Assembly: GCA_028874215.1 (NCBI GenBank)
Contig: JAPPLF010000028.1
Coordinates: 1 to 64,000, forward strand
Direction of reading: 5' to 3'
Source of the DNA: Acidobacteriota bacterium
GTDB lineage: Bacteria > Acidobacteriota > UBA6911 > RPQK01 > JAJDTT01
DNA length: 64,000 nucleotides
A program made the position numbers and the translations under genes. Below, piece after piece: positions 8,967-16,963 of the stretch (position 1 is the first letter of the stretch; each line of letters opens with the position of its first letter). The notes beneath the pieces were generated by a model. The model saw only the letters and a program-made list of their open reading frames with translations. It did no database searches and was not told the DNA's origin.

Positions 8967-9290
8967 ATCTCAATCATCAGGTGACGTGCCGGTTTTTCGC
9001 GTACTCCTCCGGAGTTGGACGTGCGGGAACTGGTCACCTCCGAAGTGTCTTCTCCGTGGGAAAGTAGCCTAACTTGCACTGTTTACTGGTTCAAGAGTCC
9101 AACGCTCCATCTTCCCCTGCTTGGGTGCTGGGAAAGGTCGGCTCCAGGGCTTCATGCGGGGCCGGACAACGCGTAGTCGGTTCGAGGCATTTGGGCTATC
9201 CTTTTTCTCAGGGCAGCAGGGACCGTGTCCAGTCCCGAAAGGGTACTGGTTCGACGCTACAACAGACCGATCACTGGAAGCTGACCTGAC
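8967..9290. promoter_or_regulatory. Divergent control region between hyuA and the E1 gene
   Basis: This 324-base gap between divergently read genes must carry both promoters, but I see no consensus -35/-10 pair. It does contain an inverted AGGTGAC...GTCACCT pair (from about 8980 and 9032), the 8-bp palindrome CTCCGGAG near 9006, and one copy of a 13-bp direct repeat (9265-9277) whose second copy lies inside the E1 coding start. Open frames here are short and not family-like. Confidence 0.35.
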
Positions 9291-11267
9291 ATGGAAGAGA
9301 TGGACCGATCACTGGTCCTGAAGGCCTACGAAGACATGTTGGTCATTCGGGCGTTCGAGGAGGAGGTGACTCGCCAGTTTCGGGGCGGCAATTTCCCTCG
9401 CCATGCCCACACCTGCCAGGGACAGGAGGCGGTCGCGGTCGGAGTCTGCCAAGCCCTGGAGCCGGACGATTTCATCACCAGCACTCACCGGGGCCATGGC
9501 CACCTCATCGCCAAAGGGGCGGACCTGCGCCGCTCAATGGCCGAATTTGCCGGCAAAGCCACCGGGTATTGCAAGGGCAAGGGCGGCGAGATGCACGTCA
9601 TCGATCTCCAGATCGGGATGCTGGGGGCGGTCAGTGTCGTAGGTGGCGGAATTCCGCTCGCAGTGGGAAGCGGCCTGGCCAGCCAAGTGGGACGTGACAC
9701 CCGTGTCACCGTCTGCTTTTTCGGCGACGGAGCCGCCAACCAGGGGACTTTTCACGAGGGACTCAATCTCGCCGCGGCCTGGAAGCTCCCCGTCGTCTTC
9801 GTCTGCGAGAACAACGGTTATGCCATGACGGTGAAGTCGTCGAACGTCACTTCCGTCAGGGACCTGGCCGTCCGGGCCGTTTCCTATGGGATTCCCGGGT
9901 GCAGTGTCGACGGTAACGATTTCGCTGCCGTCCATGAGGCGGCCAAGAGGGCGGTGGGGGAGGCCCGGGACGGCAAGGGCCCGTCCCTGATCGTCTGCAA
10001 TACCTTCCGCTATGAGCCGCACGCCACCGTCTTTCCGCCTGCCCTGCATCCGGCGCCGGCGGATGAGGTCAAGGAATGGAAGGATCGAGATCCCATCACC
10101 CTTCTCCGTCGTGATCAGGCGCAAGTCCTGACGGAGGAAGAGGATTTGGCCGTTCGTGATCGTGTGCGTGTTCGTGTGGCGGACGCCCTTCGCTTTTCAT
10201 TGGATTCGGATTGGCCGGATCCGTCCGAAGCCGCCACGGATGTCTACGCGCCGGCATACGCTCCACCCCAGCCGGAGCCACCGGCAGGCGGCCGCGACAT
10301 CACCTGTACCGAGGCTCTCAACGAGGCGCTTCGGGAGGAGATGGAGCGTGACGATGGCCTGATCGTCATCGGAGAGGACGTCGAAATCCTGGGAGGCTTG
10401 TTCGGAGTCACGCGCGGACTGGCCCGTGAGTTCAAAGACCGCGTCCGGGATACGCCGATCTCGGAGAATTCCTTCACCGGAGTGGGGATCGGAGCGGCCG
10501 TGCGGGGCTATCGGGTCGTGGTGGAACTGATGTACGTGGACTTCACGACCCTGGCCATGGACCAGATCGTGAATCTTGGGGCCAAACTCCACTACATGAC
10601 CGGCGGCCAGGTCAAGGTGCCGGTGGTGATTCGGACGGCGACGGGCGCCGGCGGCAGCGGCAGCGCGACCCATTCCCAGAGCCTGGAGGCCTGGCTCTAC
10701 CACGTGCCTGGTTTGAAGTTGGTCATGCCGGCCACACCCTACGATGCCAAGGGTCTGATGAAGACCGCGATCCGGGACGACAACCCGGTCCTGTTCCTGG
10801 AGCATAAGCTTCTCTATCAGGCCAAGGGTCCGGTCCCCGGGATCGACTATGCGATTCCTTTCGGGGAAGCGGTCGTCCGCCGGCCCGGAAAGGATGTCAC
10901 CGTGGTGGCCACCGGAGCCATGGTCCAGGAGGCTCTCAAGGCAGCCGACGATATGTCCCGGCTGGAGAACGTCGAACTGGAGGTGATCGATCCCCGGACC
11001 ATCGTGCCCCTCGATCTGGAAACCATCGTCTCTTCGGTCAGAAAGACGCGCGCGGCGGTGGTTTTGAACGAGGCTCCGCGCCAGGGCTCCTTTGCGGCCT
11101 GCCTGGCCGGCCAAATCGGCGAAGCGGCATTCGACTGGCTGGACGCTCCCGTCGTCGCGTTGGGAATGCAACATACGCCCATTCCGTTTTCTCCTGCTTT
11201 GGAAAAAGAGTTGATTCCCAATGCCGAATTGCTGAAGGACACGGTCCGGGAACAGCTGGACCTTTGA
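9291..11267 (+). CDS. Fused E1 alpha-beta subunit of a 2-oxoacid (pyruvate/acetoin-type) dehydrogenase
   Basis: The 658-residue protein joins two usually separate subunits. Residues 1-320 are the thiamine-diphosphate-binding alpha part, with 'HTCQGQEAVAVGV', 'STHRGHGHLIAKG', and the TPP motif starting GDGAANQG at residue 145 and ending in Asn of ENNGYAM. A Pro-rich linker (about 320-340, 'APPQPEPPAGG') leads to the beta part, starting 'ITCTEALNEALREEM' and 'IGEDVEILGGLFGVTRGL'. It would decarboxylate a 2-oxoacid and transfer the acyl group to the E2 encoded 58 bases downstream. No E3 gene is in the window. The ATG at 9291 is used; an in-frame ATG at 9300 is possible. Pyruvate or acetoin are the likeliest substrates. 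Confidence 0.9.
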   Translation: MEEMDRSLVLKAYEDMLVIRAFEEEVTRQFRGGNFPRHAHTCQGQEAVAVGVCQALEPDDFITSTHRGHGHLIAKGADLRRSMAEFAGKATGYCKGKGGEMHVIDLQIGMLGAVSVVGGGIPLAVGSGLASQVGRDTRVTVCFFGDGAANQGTFHEGLNLAAAWKLPVVFVCENNGYAMTVKSSNVTSVRDLAVRAVSYGIPGCSVDGNDFAAVHEAAKRAVGEARDGKGPSLIVCNTFRYEPHATVFPPALHPAPADEVKEWKDRDPITLLRRDQAQVLTEEEDLAVRDRVRVRVADALRFSLDSDWPDPSEAATDVYAPAYAPPQPEPPAGGRDITCTEALNEALREEMERDDGLIVIGEDVEILGGLFGVTRGLAREFKDRVRDTPISENSFTGVGIGAAVRGYRVVVELMYVDFTTLAMDQIVNLGAKLHYMTGGQVKVPVVIRTATGAGGSGSATHSQSLEAWLYHVPGLKLVMPATPYDAKGLMKTAIRDDNPVLFLEHKLLYQAKGPVPGIDYAIPFGEAVVRRPGKDVTVVATGAMVQEALKAADDMSRLENVELEVIDPRTIVPLDLETIVSSVRKTRAAVVLNEAPRQGSFAACLAGQIGEAAFDWLDAPVVALGMQHTPIPFSPALEKELIPNAELLKDTVREQLDL

Positions 11268-11325
11268 GTCGCCATGGTGCAATCGGTTTGAAGTCAGGAA
11301 TGCCGCTCGGCTCGGGTTGTCGGCC

Positions 11326-12561
11326 ATGACCGATCTCAGAATGCCCGCATACGGAATCTCCGATGCTGGCGGCACCGTGATTCGGTGGCTGAAGCAGACC
11401 GGGGACGCCGTTCAAGCGGGCGAATCCCTCGTCCTGGTCGAGACCGAAAAGGCGGCGGTGGAGCTGGAGGCTCCGGCCACCGGGATCCTGCGGGAAATTC
11501 GTGTCTTGGAAGGTCATGTGTCCGTCGCACAACTCCTGGCCGTCATCGAGGACGAGACTGCCGCCGGCGAAACACTGATCTCGCGTCCGACTCCCGCCGA
11601 ACCGGCGAAAGCGGGATTCGCCGCGGTAGGTGCTCCGGAGGCTCCCACTGTGCCACGGGGCCGGTCCCGCCCGTCCGGGCTCTCGGCCGAACCCAACGTG
11701 CGCGCGGCGCCCGCAGCCCGGCGCCTGGCCCGGAAGCATGGCATCGATCTGGCCGGAATCCGCGGAACCGGGCCCAGAGGCCGGATCGTCCGGGCCGATG
11801 TGGAGCGACAGATTGGTGGCCGGAGGGTCGACCTTCAGTCACCGACCTCCCGGGGGCAAGTGGTCCAAGAAATGACCGGGCGACTGGAAGTCGCCCCTCC
11901 TGGCGCGGCGGAACGAGAGGAACTCTCGCAGATCAGGCGTGTGGTGGCTCAGCGAATGATTGAGAGCGCCACAATCCCCCAGTTCCATCTGACGGTGGAC
12001 GTCGACGCCGGTGTCCTGTTGAAAGCGCAACGAGAACGGCGGCAGGCGGGCCGGCGCGTCTCGATTACCGCATTCCTGGTGAAGGCGTTGGCGGAATCGC
12101 TGGAGCGCAATCGCCGTTTCAATGCCTCCTGGAAGGGGGATCACATCGAGATCCACCGCCAGGTGAATATCAATGTCGCCGTGGCCACTGATCGAGGCCT
12201 GCTGGTTCCCGTCCTTCGTGATTGCGCCTCCCAGACCATCGATGAGATCGACGAACAACTGAGCGGTCTGGTCGATCGTGCCCGAAAGGGAAGAACCCGT
12301 CCCGAAGAGTTCGCCGGAGGGACCTTCACTCTGAGCAACCTCGGCATGTACGGGATCCGTGAGTTCAACGGCCTGATCAATCCGCCCCAGAGTGCGTTGC
12401 TGGCCGTCGGCGAGATTCGTGAACGCCCCTTCGTGAACCAGGGTGTGATCGGCATCCGGTCCGAGATGTCCCTCACGCTGGCGGCGGATCATCGGGTTGT
12501 CGACGGCGCCGAGGCCGCCCAATTCCTGGACAGTTTGCGAAAAAGCCTGACTCGCCTGTAG
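11326..12561 (+). CDS. Dihydrolipoamide acyltransferase (E2) of 2-oxoacid dehydrogenase
   Basis: The 411-residue product starts at the ATG at 11326; an in-frame TTG at 11317 is possible. It has one lipoyl domain with the modified lysine at about residue 42 (VETEKAAVE) and a peripheral-subunit-binding domain at about 126-160 ('AAPAARRLARKHGIDLAGIRGTG'). The C-terminal catalytic domain ends with the DHRVVDG motif, His389 being catalytic. It forms the core that receives acyl groups from the fused E1 upstream and passes them to CoA. The linker before the catalytic domain contains a palindromic DNA element at 11878-11896 (listed separately) encoding TGRLEVAP. Operon structure with E1 is clear; the E3 partner must lie elsewhere. 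Confidence 0.92.
   Translation: MTDLRMPAYGISDAGGTVIRWLKQTGDAVQAGESLVLVETEKAAVELEAPATGILREIRVLEGHVSVAQLLAVIEDETAAGETLISRPTPAEPAKAGFAAVGAPEAPTVPRGRSRPSGLSAEPNVRAAPAARRLARKHGIDLAGIRGTGPRGRIVRADVERQIGGRRVDLQSPTSRGQVVQEMTGRLEVAPPGAAEREELSQIRRVVAQRMIESATIPQFHLTVDVDAGVLLKAQRERRQAGRRVSITAFLVKALAESLERNRRFNASWKGDHIEIHRQVNINVAVATDRGLLVPVLRDCASQTIDEIDEQLSGLVDRARKGRTRPEEFAGGTFTLSNLGMYGIREFNGLINPPQSALLAVGEIRERPFVNQGVIGIRSEMSLTLAADHRVVDGAEAAQFLDSLRKSLTRL
11878..11896 (+). repeat. Palindromic element inside the E2 linker, copy 1
   Basis: GGGCGACTGGAAGTCGCCC forms an 8-bp perfect stem with a GGA loop and is followed by CTCCT. It is read in frame and falls in the flexible linker of the E2 protein. A near-identical element occurs at 47703-47721 in front of hisD, with one base pair of the stem changed on both sides. 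Confidence 0.6.
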
Positions 12562-12789
12562 CGCCGGTCGCGGGAAACGGCCACTCCCTTCCGGAGCGGG
12601 TCAACCCATCGAATCGAGACTGGCTTCAATCCCGATTCGAATCATTCGGGAATGACCGGCAGGATCACATGAGACGGGTATCGGTCGTCGTGGTAGATGG
12701 TCTGCGTCCCGCCCAAGGTGGGGCTCCATCCCCCGAAAGTTCTCATTCCACACTCCTCGCTCCTGCGCCCAAGGACTATAATCCCCGGC

Positions 12790-13923
12790 ATGTCTTCCCT
12801 GGCGCCTTTCGCCATGAGAGTCGAAGACAGCGAGGGGCGGCGCTACCCCGAGCCGGAGCACCCCTATCGCAACCCGTTCCAGCGGGACCGGGACCGCATC
12901 GTTCACGCCAAGGCGTTTCGCCGGCTGGAGAAGAAGACCCAGGTCTTCAATCCCAACTATTCGGATCACTTCCGGAACCGGCTGACCCATACCCTCGAGG
13001 TCAGCCAGATCGCGCGCACCATCGCCTCGGCACTCCGTCTGAACAATGATCTATGCGAGGTCCTGGCGCTGAGTCACGACATCGGCCACCCCCCGTTCAG
13101 CCACGCCGGAGAGGAGGTTCTGGACCGTATCATGAGGTCGCACGGTTCGGGGTTCGAGCATAACCTCCATGCCTTGCGGATCATCGAAGATTTCGAAGAG
13201 CGCTACGCTCGATTCCCGGGTTTGAACCTGACGTTCGAGGTTCGCGAGGGGATCGTGAAGCACAGCCGCGACTACGCTCCCGGCGACCAACCCTACGTGG
13301 ACATCGATGGTTATCGAAAGGGGGAGCGCCCGCCCCTGGAGGCCCAATTGATCGATCTGGCCGACGAGGTGGCCTACAACACGGCGGACCTGGACGACGG
13401 CTACGGGTCCGGGCTGATCACTCTCGACCAGATGATGGAGGGATCGGCTCTCTTTCGGCGCCTGTACCTTCGGATCGAGGGGAATTTCCCCGGATCTTCC
13501 GAGGGAATTCTGGTCAGCGAGGCCATTCGCCGGCTCATCGACGTGCTGGTGACGGATCTGGTTCGAGCCACTCGTGACCGGATCCGCGCGGAGGCGCTCG
13601 ATTCGGTGGAAGCCGTCCGGAGATTTCCGAGCCGGGTGGTCCGGTTCGGCCCGGAAATCGGCGGTCTCAGCCGGCAGCTCAAGGGCTTTCTGCGCGACAA
13701 TCTTTATCACCATCCCGACTTGGAGCGTCCCCGGCGGCGCGCCAAGGCGCTGATCGCCGATCTCTTCCGTTACTATGAGGAAGATCCGGCAAAACTGCCT
13801 CCGCCCCATTTCGACCGGATCGGGGAGCGCGGAGTTCAGCGAGTCGTCTGCGACTACATCGCGGGCATGACGGATTCCTTCGCCCGCAAGATCCGGGGCC
13901 GGATCTCCAGTCATGCGGGATAG
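12790..13923 (+). CDS. dgt: Deoxyguanosinetriphosphate triphosphohydrolase-like protein
   Basis: The ATG at 12790 (MSSLAPFAMRVEDSEGRRYPE) is chosen; the open frame reaches back to 12697 without support. The 377-residue HD-domain protein has the family opening 'NPFQRDRDRIVHAKAFRRLEKKTQVF' in short blocks, H67 in 'RLTHTLEVSQIAR', and H96-D97 in 'LSHDIGHPPFSHAGE', the metal-binding HD pair. Dgt-type enzymes hydrolyse dNTPs to deoxynucleoside plus triphosphate and help control dNTP pools. The length fits the shorter, non-enterobacterial class. It is a single transcription unit followed by a weak hairpin and the fab-cluster promoter. Confidence 0.92.
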   Translation: MSSLAPFAMRVEDSEGRRYPEPEHPYRNPFQRDRDRIVHAKAFRRLEKKTQVFNPNYSDHFRNRLTHTLEVSQIARTIASALRLNNDLCEVLALSHDIGHPPFSHAGEEVLDRIMRSHGSGFEHNLHALRIIEDFEERYARFPGLNLTFEVREGIVKHSRDYAPGDQPYVDIDGYRKGERPPLEAQLIDLADEVAYNTADLDDGYGSGLITLDQMMEGSALFRRLYLRIEGNFPGSSEGILVSEAIRRLIDVLVTDLVRATRDRIRAEALDSVEAVRRFPSRVVRFGPEIGGLSRQLKGFLRDNLYHHPDLERPRRRAKALIADLFRYYEEDPAKLPPPHFDRIGERGVQRVVCDYIAGMTDSFARKIRGRISSHAG

Positions 13924-13939
13924 CGGAACATATTGAAAA

Positions 13940-13962
13940 GAAAAGGGTTGAGCCTTTTCTTC
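13940..13962 (+). terminator. Weak hairpin terminator after dgt
   Basis: GAAAAGG (13940-13946) pairs with CCTTTTC (13953-13959) across a 6-base loop, ending in TTTTCTT. It lies 17 bases after the dgt stop codon, which is the right place for a terminator, but the stem is short and AT-rich. Confidence 0.4.
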
Positions 13963-13976
13963 GGGATCGGCTCCCC

Positions 13977-14006
13977 TTGACAAGAAGGCGGTTTTTGGAG
14001 TAGATT
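13977..14006 (+). promoter_or_regulatory. Sigma-70 type promoter of the yceD-rpmF-fab cluster
   Basis: A perfect -35 box TTGACA (13977-13982) and a -10 box TAGATT (14001-14006) are separated by 18 bases and end 38 bases before the yceD start. The same boxes with the same spacing precede rplM at 32030, which strengthens the call. Confidence 0.65.
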
Positions 14007-14044
14007 CCCAAACTTCATTCCAATCTTCGTTTTGGGGACAGGAA

Positions 14045-14587
14045 ATGGTGGTGGACATCGGGCGGCTGAAAAAGACAGGAGAGCCCCGGTCGCTGGACTT
14101 GGCGATCACCAACCGGGACTTGGCTTTGGGTCCGTCGGTCTGCAATATGAACCGCCCGGCCCGGGCCCAGGTCAGCCTGGCGGTCGCCGGCGACGCCGTT
14201 CGGGTCGCGGGCGCCGTGAAGGCCGATCTGCAGGTCTCCTGCAGCCGCTGCCTCAAGCCCGTCGACTGGTCCCTGAACAAGGAGTTCGACCTGGAGTACC
14301 ACCCGGACCCGGAGGTCAGCCGGGAAGGGGAGGAAATCGAGCTCGAGTTTGGAGATCTGACGGTGGGGTTCTACCGGAACGAGCAATTGGACGTGGGCGC
14401 ATCGGTGGGCGAGCAGATCGTCCTGGAGCTCCCCATGAAGCCCGTATGCAAGGAGAGCTGCGAGGGCCTGTGCGACCAGTGCGGGCAGGATCTGAACGAA
14501 GGGGCCTGTTCCTGTTCCGGGCGTCCCCTGGATCCCCGGCTGGCCATGCTGGCCGATCTCAAGCTCAAGATGAACCGCAAACAGTGA
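14045..14587 (+). CDS. yceD: YceD/DUF177 family protein
   Basis: This 180-residue protein matches the DUF177/YceD family that almost always precedes rpmF. It has the expected acidic middle ('FDLEYHPDPEVSREGEEIEL') and Cys clusters likely to hold zinc: CSRC near residue 60 and 'CKESCEGLCDQCGQDLNEGACSC' near 137-159, in short blocks. The start ATG at 14045 has a GGACAGGAA ribosome-binding site. The family has been linked to 23S rRNA or ribosome assembly; the molecular role is not settled. It is first in the cluster and shares the promoter at 13977. Confidence 0.88.
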   Translation: MVVDIGRLKKTGEPRSLDLAITNRDLALGPSVCNMNRPARAQVSLAVAGDAVRVAGAVKADLQVSCSRCLKPVDWSLNKEFDLEYHPDPEVSREGEEIELEFGDLTVGFYRNEQLDVGASVGEQIVLELPMKPVCKESCEGLCDQCGQDLNEGACSCSGRPLDPRLAMLADLKLKMNRKQ

Positions 14588-14656
14588 AAGGCCGGAACGG
14601 GACCTCCGCCGCGTGAAGCGCGGGTGGAGCGCCCGGGCCCGCCAGAGGACAAGATT

Positions 14657-14842
14657 GTGGCCAATCCCAAGAGACGACATTCCAGGGCCCGCAGGGGACG
14701 AAGGAGATCTCACGATTTCCTGACGGCCCCGAGTCTGGCCACCTGCAGCCACCAATGCGGCAGCACCGTGCTTCCCCATCGCGTCTGTCCCGAGTGCGGA
14801 TATTACAAGGGGCGGCAGGTCATCAAGGCGGGGGAGGCGTAG
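14657..14842 (+). CDS. rpmF: 50S ribosomal protein L32
   Basis: A GTG at 14657 gives 61 residues starting VANPKRRHSRARRGRRRSHD, the basic N-terminus of L32; the open frame back to 14624 adds residues foreign to the family. The zinc ribbon is present, with CPEC as its second half. The first half reads C-S-H-Q-C, so one residue is inserted relative to the usual C-x2-C knuckle. The protein is a structural component of the large subunit. It lies between yceD and fabD, where many bacteria instead have plsX and fabH; both are missing here. Confidence 0.92.
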   Translation: MANPKRRHSRARRGRRRSHDFLTAPSLATCSHQCGSTVLPHRVCPECGYYKGRQVIKAGEA

Positions 14843-14889
14843 CCGGCCGTGGCGCCGCGTTGCCGTCCTGCTTCCCGTCTTGAGGTTTC

Positions 14890-15804
14890 ATGATCGCTTT
14901 CGTGTTTCCGGGTCAGGGGTCCCAGGCCCCCGGAATGGGCCGGGACGTGGCTGAGGCCTATCCGGCGGCCCGGGAGGTCTTCGCTCAGGCCGACGCCGCG
15001 TTGGGATTCGGCCTCAGCGAAATCTGCCACCGGGGCAGCCGCCAGGATCTGGCGCTGACCGCCAATACCCAGCCAGCGATTCTGAGCACGTCGGTTGCTC
15101 TCCTGAGGGCGTTGGGCGAGCGGGGACGCCGGCCCGATTTTGTCGCGGGTCACAGTTTGGGAGAGTATTCCGCGCTGGTTGCGGCCGGGGCCTTGGAGTT
15201 CACCGATGCCGTTCGCCTGGTGCGCCGGCGCGGCCGGTTCATGCAGGAGGCGGTCCCGGTGGGAAAGGGAAGCATGGCTGCGATTCTGGGGCTGGACGCC
15301 GGCCCCCTGGAGGAAGTCTGCCGCGAAGCCGCGCAGGGTCAGGTGGTCTCTGCCGCGAACCTCAACTCTCCTCAGCAGGTCGTCATTGCGGGGCACCGCG
15401 CCGCCGTGGATCGTGCCTGCCGGCTGGCGCGGTCGCGGGGCGCCCGGCGGGCGCTGCGGTTGCCGGTGAGCGCTCCGTTTCATTGTGCTCTGATGGAGCC
15501 GGCCCGGCAACGCCTGAAGCCGATACTCGAGGAGACCCGGTTTGCAGACCTGGCCTGTCCTCTGATCAATAACGTTGATGGACGGGCCGTTACTGCTGGC
15601 GCCGAGGCGCGGGACGGCCTGATTCGCCAGGTGACCGCCCCCGTCCAATGGCGCCGCTCGGTGGAGGCGCTCTGGGAAATGGGCGCCCGGACGTTCGTCG
15701 AGGTCGGGCCGGGCCGGGTGCTGAGCCGTCTGATACGGCAGATCGTGCCCGACGCCGAGGCGATGTGGATCGGGAACCGTGCCGAGGTGGAGGCCTATGT
15801 TTGA
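14890..15804 (+). CDS. fabD: Malonyl-CoA:ACP transacylase
   Basis: The 304-residue product opens with MIAFVFPGQGSQAPGMG, the family signature. The nucleophile is Ser89 in GHSLGE, and His198 in 'SAPFHCALM' completes the dyad; 'FVEVGPGRVLSRLI' is also conserved. It loads malonyl groups onto acyl carrier protein, encoded three genes downstream, for fatty-acid synthesis in the cytosol. Its last codons overlap the fabG start by 8 bases, implying coupled translation. Confidence 0.95.
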   Translation: MIAFVFPGQGSQAPGMGRDVAEAYPAAREVFAQADAALGFGLSEICHRGSRQDLALTANTQPAILSTSVALLRALGERGRRPDFVAGHSLGEYSALVAAGALEFTDAVRLVRRRGRFMQEAVPVGKGSMAAILGLDAGPLEEVCREAAQGQVVSAANLNSPQQVVIAGHRAAVDRACRLARSRGARRALRLPVSAPFHCALMEPARQRLKPILEETRFADLACPLINNVDGRAVTAGAEARDGLIRQVTAPVQWRRSVEALWEMGARTFVEVGPGRVLSRLIRQIVPDAEAMWIGNRAEVEAYV

Positions 15805-16540
15805 TTTTTCCGGGCAGGTCGCACTGGTGACAGGAGCCTCGCGTGGCATCGGCCGCCGCGTCGCGGAGGCCCTCTCGAACCACGGGGCAAGCGTCGCCCT
15901 CGTTTCCCGGACGCAGGCGGAAATCGAGAGTGTGGCGGCCACTGTTGGGGAGTCGGGCCAGCCCACGCTGGGGGTCGCCATGGATATCTCGTCGCCTCCC
16001 TCCGTTCAGGAGGGGGTGAAGCAGGTGCTGGACGAGTTCGGAAGGATCGATATTCTGGTGAACAACGCCGCAATCGTCCGGGACAAACTGTTGCTCCGAA
16101 TGACGGAGGAGGATTGGCGCCAGGTTCTCAACACCAACCTGGACGGCGTCTTTCGGGTCACCCGGGCGGTCGTCCGGAGCATGATCAGGCAGCGTTACGG
16201 CAGAATCGTAAACCTGACCTCCGTGGTGGGACAGACCGGAAACCCGGGTCAGATCAACTACGTCTCCAGCAAAGCGGGAATCATCGGTTTCACCAAGGCG
16301 TTGGCCAGGGAGGTTGCCGCGCGAAACATCACTGTGAATGCCGTTTCCCCGGGATTCATCGACACCGATATGACTCGCAGCCTTCCTTCCCGAGCCCGTT
16401 CCGGACTGGAAGCCACCATCCCCCTGCGGCGGCCCGGAACCGTCGGGGAAGTGGCTTACGGAGTGCAGTTTCTGGCTTCAAGGGACGCTGGATATGTAAC
16501 GGGGCATGTGCTAAACGTAAACGGCGGCATGTATATGTAG
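15797..16540 (+). CDS. fabG: 3-oxoacyl-ACP reductase
   Basis: The ATG at 15797, overlapping the fabD stop, gives 247 residues. It has the NAD(P)-binding TGASRGIG loop at residues 12-19, 'LVNNAA', the catalytic Tyr155 and Lys159 in YVSSK, and the 'NAVSPGFIDTDMT' segment. The C-terminus 'TGHVLNVNGGMYM' is FabG-like. It reduces 3-oxoacyl-ACP with NADPH in each elongation cycle. The position between fabD and acpP supports assignment to FabG rather than another short-chain dehydrogenase. Confidence 0.94.
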   Translation: MFDFSGQVALVTGASRGIGRRVAEALSNHGASVALVSRTQAEIESVAATVGESGQPTLGVAMDISSPPSVQEGVKQVLDEFGRIDILVNNAAIVRDKLLLRMTEEDWRQVLNTNLDGVFRVTRAVVRSMIRQRYGRIVNLTSVVGQTGNPGQINYVSSKAGIIGFTKALAREVAARNITVNAVSPGFIDTDMTRSLPSRARSGLEATIPLRRPGTVGEVAYGVQFLASRDAGYVTGHVLNVNGGMYM

Positions 16541-16605
16541 TTCACTCCGCGTTCGCGAGCCTCATACGGCGCGGGCCCGGTGCCACCGGTCCCCATTAAA
16601 AACTT

Positions 16606-16656
16606 GGTGGAGGAACCAGGTCATCGGTCGAGGATAACGCGGTATCGATCATTATC
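16606..16656 (+). repeat. Degenerate copy of the acpP ribosome-binding site and first codons
   Basis: This stretch repeats the region at 16666-16716 with an offset of exactly 60 bases. Both copies contain GGAGGA(A/G)CCA followed by TCATCGGTCGAGGA, and later CGATCATT. In this copy the start codon ATG reads AGG (16618-16620), so it cannot start acpP. The frame stays open through the true start. It looks like a partial tandem duplication that lost its start codon. Confidence 0.6.
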
Positions 16657-16677
16657 GGAAACACGATTGGAGGAGCC

Positions 16678-16914
16678 ATGTCATCGGTCGAGGAGCAAGT
16701 GAAAGCGATCATTGTGGACCAGCTTGGAGTCAACGATTCGGACGTGAGCGCCGACGCCCGCTTCATTGAGGATCTGGGCGCCGACTCGCTGGACACGGTG
16801 GAGTTGGTCATGAAGTTCGAAGAGGACTTCGAGCTGGAAATACCCGATGAAGACGCGGAAAAGATCCGCACCGTCCGTGACGCCATAGACTATATCGACG
16901 CTCAGCAGAAGTGA
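16678..16914 (+). CDS. acpP: Acyl carrier protein
   Basis: This 78-residue acidic protein carries Ser37 in the [12 protein letters not shown] motif, the attachment site of 4'-phosphopantetheine. It carries growing acyl chains in fatty-acid synthesis. The start ATG at 16678 has a strong TTGGAGGAGCC ribosome-binding site. A degenerate duplicate of that site and of the first codons lies 60 bases upstream. fabG precedes by 137 bases and fabF follows by 49. Confidence 0.97.
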   Translation: MSSVEEQVKAIIVDQLGVNDSDVSADARFIEDLGADSLDTVELVMKFEEDFELEIPDEDAEKIRTVRDAIDYIDAQQK

Positions 16915-16963
16915 TTCCAATTTAACGCGAAGCCCCACCGGGGACTTCGGGAGCGACGGCATC

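Noticed and set aside
9291-11267. Assembly error joining two E1 genes
   Set aside because: The joint is a natural Pro-rich linker in frame, and both halves have intact motifs and coherent composition.
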